Shown here piece by piece: positions 6,988 through 12,975 of a stretch of DNA of 18,692 nt. Where the stretch lies: assembly GCA_003454605.1 (NCBI GenBank), contig DMKD01000042.1, forward strand, positions 1 to 18,692, in the 5' to 3' direction. Numbering within the stretch: the first letter of the stretch is position 1; every line of letters begins with the position of its first letter. The translations under genes were made by a program, and so were the position numbers. Below the pieces are notes generated by a model. It was not told where the DNA came from, did no database searches, and saw only the letters and a list, made by a program, of their open reading frames with translations. This DNA is from Spirochaeta sp. (GTDB lineage: Bacteria; Spirochaetota; Spirochaetia; UBA9216).

Positions 6988-7209
6988 ATGGAGAATACGT
7001 TTACGGGAAGACATAAGGCTGTTGTGAAAGAAACAGGAAAAGGGACACCGTACATCAGTTTCGAATTGATAGGAGGGCCACTAACACCAGACATTGATAA
7101 AGCAAGTATCGGTATGATTCTTGCAAAGGATACAGATTTTGATTCCGCGCATCGAATTGCAGATCTTATAAACGAAAAATTGGTTGGATTGTACATCACG
7201 AATTTCTGA
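6988..7209 (+). CDS. Small protein of unknown function (73 residues)
   Basis: Not recognised. 73 residues with a beta-rich first half (HKAVVKETGKGTPYISFELI) and a helical end (TDFDSAHRIADLINEKL). No export signal. AGAGAGG (6976-6982) lies five bases before the ATG, which supports a real gene. It stands alone between the hairpin cluster and the tRNA promoter. No terminator is seen between its stop and the tRNA promoter 28 bases on, so its transcript may run into the tRNA gene. Confidence 0.7.
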   Translation: MENTFTGRHKAVVKETGKGTPYISFELIGGPLTPDIDKASIGMILAKDTDFDSAHRIADLINEKLVGLYITNF

Positions 7210-7236
7210 TTAGATGAAGTAAAATCCAGTTCCTGC

Positions 7237-7265
7237 TTGACAAGAATTTAGGATTTTGTTATAAA
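7237..7265 (+). promoter_or_regulatory. Consensus sigma-70 promoter of tRNA-Gly
   Basis: TTGACA (7237-7242, perfect) and TATAAA (7260-7265) are separated by exactly 17 bases. Predicted start near 7272, about 45 bases before the tRNA. Confidence 0.88.
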
Positions 7266-7277
7266 TCTGAACATCAA

Positions 7278-7312
7278 ATGCGCTTATAGCGCATCAAACG
7301 CTTAGAGCGTTT
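7278..7312 (+). repeat. Two tandem hairpins in the tRNA-Gly 5' leader
   Basis: ATGCGC-TTATA-GCGCAT (7278-7294) and AAACGC-TTAGA-GCGTTT (7296-7312). Both have 6-bp stems and similar 5-base loops, one base apart. The second ends four bases before the tRNA, so they may guide leader processing by RNase P or an endonuclease. They may also derive from a duplicated palindrome. Confidence 0.6.
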
Positions 7313-7316
7313 CTAC

Positions 7317-7388
<72 letters not shown>

Positions 7389-7394
7389 TAATGT

Positions 7395-7410
7395 AACCGC
7401 AAGCGCGGTT
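7395..7410 (+). terminator. Hairpin just downstream of tRNA-Gly
   Basis: AACCGC-AAGC-GCGGTT, 6-bp stem, begins seven bases after the tRNA and is followed by CTTTATTT. Possibly a weak first terminator or a 3'-processing signal ahead of the stronger terminator at 7424. Confidence 0.5.
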
Positions 7411-7423
7411 CTTTATTTAGAAA

Positions 7424-7450
7424 GGCATCCTTTTGGATGCCATTTTTTTT
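7424..7450 (+). terminator. Strong terminator between tRNA-Gly and the PUR-domain gene
   Basis: GGCATCC-TTTT-GGATGCC (7424-7441) followed by A and eight Ts (7443-7450). It ends only 26 bases before the PUR-domain start codon and 16 bases before that gene's ribosome site, so there is little room for a separate promoter. Confidence 0.92.
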
Positions 7451-7476
7451 CTATTTTTATAAGAGAAGGGGAGCAT

Positions 7477-7719
7477 ATGGGACTCAGGGGCGAAGTGTTT
7501 TCGTGTAAAGCAACTACAGATAACGGGAAAAGAACCTATTTCTTTAACGTTAAGGAAAATCGTCAGGGAGATCTCTTTCTGAATGTCGTCGAGAGTAAGC
7601 CCCATGCCGGAACAGGCTATGAACGTCACTCAATCGTGGTATTTGAGGAAGATATGGAAATATTTACAAAAGAACTTCAGAAATCACTCGATTACATCAA
7701 GGACCATAGGGAACATTGA
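7477..7719 (+). CDS. PUR-domain DNA/RNA-binding protein (DUF3276, BpuR-like)
   Basis: Small nucleic-acid-binding protein, 80 residues, one PUR domain, which dimerises in the family. The motif RGEVFSCK (4-11), then RTYFFNVKENRQGDLFLNVVES and YERHSIVVFEEDM, aligns from memory with Borrelia BpuR, which binds DNA and RNA and represses translation of its own mRNA. The ATG at 7477 has AAGGGGAG three bases upstream, its A/G-rich run starting at 7466. Position supports identity: PUR gene, rnhB and smc are also neighbours in Borrelia. The last 23 bases overlap the convergent rnhB. The region just upstream is the tRNA terminator, so expression may depend on read-through. Confidence 0.9.
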   Translation: MGLRGEVFSCKATTDNGKRTYFFNVKENRQGDLFLNVVESKPHAGTGYERHSIVVFEEDMEIFTKELQKSLDYIKDHREH

Positions 7720-8266
7720 AAGTTCTTCGATGAATAGGTGAATATCCGTACCGTCGAATGAGTTCGGCATGTTTTTTCGTCGGGTAGCCTTTATGCCGCT
7801 CAAACTCCCACAGGGGTTCTATCCAGGAATATCTAATCATCCATAAATCTCTAGCAGTCTTTGCTAGAATTGAAGCAGCCATGATGCAGTGTTCGCTTGC
7901 ATCACCCCTAATTACAGCCCTGACCTCACCATCGATATTCGGTTCAAACTTGCCGTCGGCTAAATAAAGCTCAGCCTTGATACTCAAACCCTCAGCCGCC
8001 CGTTTCATTGCCAGAAGGCTTGCATTATGAATGTTTATCGCATCGATCTCAGATGCCCAAACCCAACCGACCGAGAAGCTGACGGCCTGCTCAAGAATTA
8101 CCGCTGCGGCTGCAAGTCGTTTTTTCTCCGGAAGTTTTTTTGAATCGTTGAGAATCTCCGTATTGAAATCAGACGGCAGGATTACTGCGGCTGCAGTTAC
8201 CGGACCCGCAAGAGGGCCTCGTCCTGCCTCATCTATTCCGGCTGTTATTTTGCTCTCTTCTGACAT
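7697..8266 (-). CDS. rnhB: Ribonuclease HII
   Basis: Cuts the RNA strand of RNA-DNA hybrids and single ribonucleotides embedded in DNA. 189 residues, family size. The active-site DEDD set is visible: Asp12-Glu13 in GIDEAGRGPLAGPV, Asp104 in YLADGK, and Asp122 in IRGD, 18 residues on as in E. coli. Other family motifs are NDSKKL (40-45), MAASILAKTARD (129-140), HKGYPTKKH and HRRTF. The start at 8266 has no Shine-Dalgarno, but TAGAAT lies six bases before the ATG, suggesting a leaderless mRNA. It converges with and overlaps the PUR-domain gene by 23 bases and is divergent from smc. R-loop and ribonucleotide removal fit functionally beside smc and a nucleic-acid-binding protein, though the link is only positional. 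Confidence 0.95.
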   Translation of the reverse strand: MSEESKITAGIDEAGRGPLAGPVTAAAVILPSDFNTEILNDSKKLPEKKRLAAAAVILEQAVSFSVGWVWASEIDAINIHNASLLAMKRAAEGLSIKAELYLADGKFEPNIDGEVRAVIRGDASEHCIMAASILAKTARDLWMIRYSWIEPLWEFERHKGYPTKKHAELIRRYGYSPIHRRTFNVPYGP

Positions 8267-8584
8267 TAGATAATTCTAACACTTACATTATTAAAAATGA
8301 ACTGCAGAATATGCGGCATCTTTCAATTTATAATCTTTAATGCCGCTTTTAAAGCGCAGTAGTGTGAAATTTAGTGATTATAATGAGCTTCACGTGCGGA
8401 GTCTGGTGCTGTTGAAAATTTTTAAGGTCTTCCGCCCAATTTTCTGCAGTGCTGGAATGCGCATGTGAATGGACGTAAATTAATTACTGCTAAAATTCAT
8501 ATTACTGATCAGCTTGATAATGCTGTTCATTTAAGCCTGTTTTATGATAGACTACGCTCTGATAACAACGATTATGGAGCGGCT
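8267..8584. other. Divergent intergenic region between rnhB and smc
   Basis: 318 bases without a credible gene. It must hold the promoters of rnhB (minus) and smc (plus). Two perfect TATAAT hexamers on the plus strand (8329-8334 and 8379-8384) have no good -35 at normal spacing. A TATGAT (8543-8548) lies closer to smc. GCGGCAT (8313-8319) can pair with ATGCCGC (8340-8346) across a 20-base loop. This competes with the short palindrome CGCTTTTAAAGCG, which overlaps its right arm. No RNA family was recognised. Confidence 0.5.
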
Positions 8585-11404
8585 GTGTTTTTAAAAAGTG
8601 TTGAAATTTTCGGATTCAAATCATTTGCGGACAGGACAGTAATAGAATTCTCAGAGGGCATATCGGCACTGCTCGGACCCAACGGCTGCGGTAAGAGTAA
8701 TGTCGTTGACGCTATTAAGTGGGTGCTCGGTGAGCAGTCGTCGAAAACACTGCGTGCTGAAAAGATGGAAGATGTCATTTTTAACGGTACTGAAAACCGT
8801 AAAGCGCTCAATGTAGCGGAAGTGACCCTGCTTATCTCGAATGATGCAGGAATCCTTGAGCTTGATATACCAGAGATATCAGTGAGACGAAGGCTGTATC
8901 GTTCAGGTGAAAGTGAATACTTAATTAATAATACCCTCGTTAAACTTAAAGAACTGCGCGAACTCTTTTTCGACACGGGTATAGGCAAAACTGCCTATTC
9001 GATAATGGAGCAGGGGAAAATTGACCAGATTCTTTCTAATAAACCCGAAGAAAGGCGTTATCTTTTTGAAGAGGCGGCCGGTATAACAAAATACAAGATG
9101 AGAGGTGCCGAAGCAGAGCGGAAGCTTGCCCGAACCGAGGAGAACATGCGGCAGGTTGAGAGCATTCTCAGCGAAGTTAAAAGATCCCATGACAGTCTGA
9201 AGGTTCAGGCTGACAAAACGATAAAATACCGCGAGCTTAAAAATCTTGTTTTTGACGCAGAGCTGGATCTCCAGCTGCTGAAACTGCGCGGTATCATGGA
9301 GTCCTCCAATGGTGCGGATGACAAGCTGAAAACCAAGGTGGCTGATAAACAGAAGCTGACCGATGAAATAGACAATATAAACGAATCTCTTGAAGAGAAT
9401 CTTGACCTCGTTAATAATATGGAATCCGATCTCATAGAGAGTCAGAAGAAACTGTACGGAATTGATCTCGAAAAAACCGGCAAGGAAAGTCAGGAACGAA
9501 TGCTTGCCGAGAGACGTATAGAGATAACCAAGCAGGCTGAAAGCTGTATAGCCCGCGAAGAGAATTTGAAGAATAGAATTGAATCAATCAATATTCAGAT
9601 TAAAGAACGTAATTCAGAGCTCGAAGAATCTGGAAAGAGGGTTAGAGAAACTGAAACTAACATTGCCGGTTTTGAAAAGAGTATAAATACAGCTGCAGAC
9701 CGTATTTCTGAAAATGAAAAATCGATTACAGAGGCTGAACGAAGGGCAGACGAGGGTGAGAAAACCCAAATTGATCTTCAGGAAGAGCTTCGCCGTATCA
9801 CAGACGACATCGTAAGTCAGCTTGATACAAGACTTAAGGAGACCGGCTACTCGCTCAATGAGAGAAAAGCCGCAGAACAGCATTTTAATGAGCTTATTGA
9901 ACGGCTGCGAATCCATCTCGACGGGAAAAAGAAATTTTTTGATGATGCAAGAAAAACTTCTGCGTTCAGTGAGAAACCGGGGAAACTTCTTGATGCCGCA
10001 GAAGAATCTGTTGCTGACGGTGCTTCACGTATAGACGAGCTTCGACAAGCATTTAAGGATTACAGAGAAACAATTCCAGCATTTATCGATGAGTTTCTTG
10101 CTCCTGAAGGTATTATTGTCAAGAAACGTGATTTGGACACAAGGCTTGAACAGAATCGTAATATGATTCTTTCCATGCGTGAAAAAGCACGGGATTTGCG
10201 TGAAGAAAACCGTAAATTGAATAAGAAGATTGATGAATACAGAAAGACTCTTGAAGATCTTAAGATGACAAAGGTCAGGATGGAGACAAGGCTGAATGCT
10301 GTAAGAGACGCGGTTAAGCAGAATGAACGTGAACTCAATGAACAGCAGGGACTGCTTGTTGAGAATCGTAATGACCTCGAATCGTGTAATTCGAGGCTTG
10401 GAAATATCGGAGAGCAGCTGAAACAGATAGAGGTCGAGAAAGCCGAGCTACAGAAGCGGGAGCAGAAGCTTCGAAAAGAGCTTGATCGGCTTGAAAATGG
10501 TATCTCGAAGCGCAATGTTGATATGAAAAGTCGTGAGAAAAGGCTTAAATCGAAGATGGAAAACCTTGGGAAGATTCAGCAGCAGATTGAAACGCTGCAT
10601 ATTGAAATTTCCAATTTCAAGGTTGAGATAAGAAATGTATATGATAACTTCCGTGACCGGCATTCGAGGGACCTTTCTGATTATGATTCAAAGATGTACG
10701 AGCTTCCGGGTGAAATAAGAGAGTACCGTGAGAGACTTGCAAAGAAAAAAGACGAATTGAAATCACTGGGTTCAGTCAACCTGATGGCCCCGGAAGAGTA
10801 CGAAGAGGTTAAAGAGCGCTATGATTTTCTTAATAACCAGATTAACGACCTTAATCAGGCGCGTGAAGATCTCAAGCAGATAACCGATCAGATTAGGACC
10901 GAATCAACAGAGCTCTTTGTTGAAACATATAATAATATCCGTAAAAACTTTCATATAATGTTCAGGCGTATGTTCGGTGGCGGTAGAGCCGAGCTGAAAC
11001 TGAACGAGCCTGAACATGTTCTTACTTCAGGAATCGAGATCTATGCACAACCTCCGGGGAAGAAGCTTGAAAATATTGCGCTTCTTTCGGGTGGAGAACG
11101 TTCGCTGACTGCTGTAGCCATGCTTTTCGCCACCTATATGGTTAAACCTTCCCCCTTCTGTATACTCGATGAGATCGACGCGGCCCTTGATGAGGCCAAT
11201 GTCGGCCGCTTTGTAAACACCCTTGTGGAGTTTGGAAAGAAATCGCAGTTCATTGTTATTACGCACAATAAGAAGACCGTTACCGGTGCCGGTGCGCTTC
11301 TTGGTGTAACAATGGAAGAATCAGGTGTTTCAAAGGCAGTAGCGATTAGGCTGGATAATACCGGGGTACAGGCTGATGAGCAGGAAGAGGCCGGGGTTAT
11401 ATGA
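8585..11404 (+). CDS. smc: Chromosome partition/condensin protein Smc, short and without a canonical hinge
   Basis: ATPase that organises and segregates the chromosome. 939 residues, against about 1150-1200 in most bacteria. Head halves are complete: Walker A GPNGCGKSN (31-39), EQGKIDQI and the EEAAGITKYK motif (residues 140-175), signature LSGGERSLTAVAML (from about 834), Walker B CILDEIDAALDE (about 857-868) and ITHNKKT switch. Two long coiled coils lie between. At the centre (about 405-520), where the 150-residue glycine-rich hinge is expected, there is only a short helical stretch including KDYRETIPAFIDEFLAPEGI. I chose GTG at 8585 because GGAG lies five bases upstream and the protein then starts MFLKSVEIFGFKSF as in other Smc proteins; a 40-codon longer reading matches nothing. 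Its stop overlaps the next gene as ATGA. scpA and scpB are not in the window. Confidence 0.95.
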   Translation: MFLKSVEIFGFKSFADRTVIEFSEGISALLGPNGCGKSNVVDAIKWVLGEQSSKTLRAEKMEDVIFNGTENRKALNVAEVTLLISNDAGILELDIPEISVRRRLYRSGESEYLINNTLVKLKELRELFFDTGIGKTAYSIMEQGKIDQILSNKPEERRYLFEEAAGITKYKMRGAEAERKLARTEENMRQVESILSEVKRSHDSLKVQADKTIKYRELKNLVFDAELDLQLLKLRGIMESSNGADDKLKTKVADKQKLTDEIDNINESLEENLDLVNNMESDLIESQKKLYGIDLEKTGKESQERMLAERRIEITKQAESCIAREENLKNRIESINIQIKERNSELEESGKRVRETETNIAGFEKSINTAADRISENEKSITEAERRADEGEKTQIDLQEELRRITDDIVSQLDTRLKETGYSLNERKAAEQHFNELIERLRIHLDGKKKFFDDARKTSAFSEKPGKLLDAAEESVADGASRIDELRQAFKDYRETIPAFIDEFLAPEGIIVKKRDLDTRLEQNRNMILSMREKARDLREENRKLNKKIDEYRKTLEDLKMTKVRMETRLNAVRDAVKQNERELNEQQGLLVENRNDLESCNSRLGNIGEQLKQIEVEKAELQKREQKLRKELDRLENGISKRNVDMKSREKRLKSKMENLGKIQQQIETLHIEISNFKVEIRNVYDNFRDRHSRDLSDYDSKMYELPGEIREYRERLAKKKDELKSLGSVNLMAPEEYEEVKERYDFLNNQINDLNQAREDLKQITDQIRTESTELFVETYNNIRKNFHIMFRRMFGGGRAELKLNEPEHVLTSGIEIYAQPPGKKLENIALLSGGERSLTAVAMLFATYMVKPSPFCILDEIDAALDEANVGRFVNTLVEFGKKSQFIVITHNKKTVTGAGALLGVTMEESGVSKAVAIRLDNTGVQADEQEEAGVI

Positions 11405-11838
11405 AAATCCCGAAACTGCCGTTCAGTTTTCCCCAACTCAGGGAGAGACTCTCGGAAACATTCAGTTTCAGCAGGCGTGAAATTATCATAACTGCAGCCG
11501 TAATCGTGTCGGCCGCTGTCGCAGCCGTAATTATAATTGCAGTTGTAAGCTCGGCGGGGCGTGGCACATCGGGAGAATCAGACGAAACAGCAGAATTGTA
11601 CAGCTTCGAAGATTCAGCTGTTTCAGGCGGTGATCTACCCTTCCTGTCAGATTTTATTATTTATGAAGATAAACTGCAGGAAAGTTTTACTGGAGTTATT
11701 CTTTCACGGGAACCCGTAAAGCAGTGGACTGATGAGCAGGTTGAAGAGTACTGGATAGAGCCTGAATCGATTGCTGCTGAGCATCTTGAACAGGAAACCG
11801 AAAAAATTATCAGGGATATTTTTGCTGATGTTCCGTAA
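11401..11838 (+). CDS. Single-pass membrane protein of unknown function, coupled to smc
   Basis: 145 residues, not recognised. A basic N-terminal segment (about 1-27) is followed by one transmembrane helix (about 28-50, IIITAAVIVSAAVAAVIIIAVV). An acidic, probably extracytoplasmic domain follows (EEYWIEPESIAAEHLEQETEKII near the end). The positive-inside rule gives N-in, C-out topology. The ATG overlaps the smc stop (ATGA), so translation is probably coupled. Its own 3' end overlaps the next gene by 11 bases. Co-expression with smc may only reflect operon packing; a segregation role is not shown. Confidence 0.8.
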   Translation: MKIPKLPFSFPQLRERLSETFSFSRREIIITAAVIVSAAVAAVIIIAVVSSAGRGTSGESDETAELYSFEDSAVSGGDLPFLSDFIIYEDKLQESFTGVILSREPVKQWTDEQVEEYWIEPESIAAEHLEQETEKIIRDIFADVP

Positions 11839-12829
11839 AACATTACTGTTCATCACTGCAGTACTGCTCTGTTTATTCATCAGCAGCAGCCTATATGCGG
11901 AAGAATCTGAATCCAAATCGTTTCTTGAAATCCTGTTCAAAGCAATAGAAGAAACCACCGATGAAACAATAGATATTCCGGCTTTGCTTGATGGATCTAT
12001 AGATGACCCTGCAGCAGCTGTTGAGACTGTTCTGGAAGCTCCTGCTGCTGAAACTACTACTGCTGAACTGCAGGCAGTTGTAGTGGAACCCGAGATAAAG
12101 AGATTAGCACCGGCTGCAGAGAGTGTCGTTGTGCGTGAAGTTCTGGTTTTCGGTACAGCAGGTGAAGGCTGGATCCTGGAAAGTTTTACCGATGCCGGGG
12201 GAGCACCTACAGACAGACTGAAATATACCGGCCGCGAATATATCGGCGGCAGGACGATCTTCAGCTTTTATCCCTACAGTACCGGTGAATTTTTAATACA
12301 TTTAAGAAAGACTGATTATTCAGCCGGGATAATAGAAAACAGAACGATAATGCTTACCGTCGTCGAAAAAAAACCGGACGGGAACGATGCGGAAATTGTT
12401 GAGAGTGTTGAGGCTCCGGCTGAGGCTCCGGACCCGGTTCAGGCTGAGCCTCAGGTCGTCACAGCCTCTCCCGAGGAGACAGTAGCAGAACTGCAGGATG
12501 ATGATTCCCAGGCTGTAGAAAACCTTCCTGTAGATTACAATACCGGCCGTGAAGCGGTTGAGGCCGCGGCGGTGCTGGCTCAAGAAGGGGATTGCCGCGC
12601 TGCGGCAGATCTGCTTGAAAAAAGTCTGGAAAATGCTCTATTGCCCGGTCTTGATGAGATCCTCTTCATTCTTGCCGGATACTACGAACACTGTTTGGAC
12701 ATCAGAGATGAGAGGACTGCGGTGAAGTATTATAAGGTTATTATAGATTTATATCCGGTAAGTATTTACTGGGCTGAATCCCGCGCACGAATGAAATATC
12801 TTGAGCGAAATTACATCTATATCCGTTAG
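11828..12829 (+). CDS. Exported protein with Ala/Glu/Pro-rich linker and TPR-like C-terminus
   Basis: 333 residues. The signal peptide (MFRKTLLFITAVLLCLFISSSLYA, probable cleavage after LYA) has no lipobox. Then follow an Ala/Glu-rich stretch, a beta-rich domain (about 105-180, REVLVFGTAGEGWILESF and GEFLIHLRK) that resembles a small Ig-like fold, a second AEAP-type low-complexity linker, and a helical end. The last 90 residues (AAADLLEKSLE, ILFILAGYYEHCLD, AVKYYKVIIDLYP) look like one to three TPR repeats, typical of periplasmic scaffold proteins. I chose the ATG at 11828, which overlaps the upstream stop by 11 bases; 19 extra codons upstream would disrupt the signal peptide. Function unknown; periplasmic or envelope location is well supported. 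Confidence 0.82.
   Translation: MFRKTLLFITAVLLCLFISSSLYAEESESKSFLEILFKAIEETTDETIDIPALLDGSIDDPAAAVETVLEAPAAETTTAELQAVVVEPEIKRLAPAAESVVVREVLVFGTAGEGWILESFTDAGGAPTDRLKYTGREYIGGRTIFSFYPYSTGEFLIHLRKTDYSAGIIENRTIMLTVVEKKPDGNDAEIVESVEAPAEAPDPVQAEPQVVTASPEETVAELQDDDSQAVENLPVDYNTGREAVEAAAVLAQEGDCRAAADLLEKSLENALLPGLDEILFILAGYYEHCLDIRDERTAVKYYKVIIDLYPVSIYWAESRARMKYLERNYIYIR
12410..12433 (+). repeat. Two 12-bp tandem repeats in the low-complexity linker
   Basis: GAGGCTCCGGCT and GAGGCTCCGGAC, encoding Glu-Ala-Pro-Ala-type residues. A run of eight As lies at 12366-12373. A small in-frame expansion of the linker is the simplest reading. Confidence 0.6.
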
Positions 12830-12839
12830 GACGGTATTG

Positions 12840-12868
12840 TTGACATTCTGTCGGTTTCAGGGTATAAA
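12840..12868 (+). promoter_or_regulatory. Consensus sigma-70 promoter of the ffh operon
   Basis: TTGACA (12840-12845, perfect) and TATAAA (12863-12868) with a 17-base spacer, the same design as the tRNA-Gly promoter. Predicted start near 12875, giving a leader of about 100 bases before ffh. Confidence 0.88.
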
Positions 12869-12894
12869 TGTTTGCAAAATTCTTTTATTGTTTT

Positions 12895-12953
12895 GAAGTT
12901 TGTTTTGCTCCGCTTCACAAACTTTTCTTAACCATATCTGCCCGCTATGGCAG
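12895..12953 (+). promoter_or_regulatory. Structured 5' leader of the ffh operon
   Basis: AAGTTTGT (12896-12903) pairs with ACAAACTT (12917-12924) around a 13-base loop and runs into TTCTTAA. A smaller hairpin, CTGCC-CGCTAT-GGCAG (12938-12953), follows. The first looks like a weak attenuator, but its stem is AT-rich. No riboswitch class or leader protein was recognised. Confidence 0.45.
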
Positions 12954-12975
12954 AAAATATTTATAGGGAATAGGT

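Noticed and set aside
6894..7199. 101-residue minus-strand frame over the 73-residue gene
   Set aside because: The plus-strand gene has the ribosome site and better composition.
8383..8415. Ten-codon reading MSFTCGVWCC after a TATAAT box
   Set aside because: The ATG overlaps the -10 box itself and has no ribosome site, so it could not be translated from that promoter.
8514..8548. TTGATA and TATGAT as an smc promoter
   Set aside because: The spacer is 23 bases, too long for sigma-70; only the TATGAT is kept as a possible -10.
8465..8584. 40-codon N-terminal extension of smc starting at an ATG
   Set aside because: It matches nothing in Smc, has no ribosome site, and the GTG at 8585 has GGAG at five bases and gives the family N-terminus.
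10060..10515. 151-residue open frame antisense to smc
   Set aside because: Serine-rich shadow of the coiled-coil coding strand, no ribosome site and no protein-like pattern.
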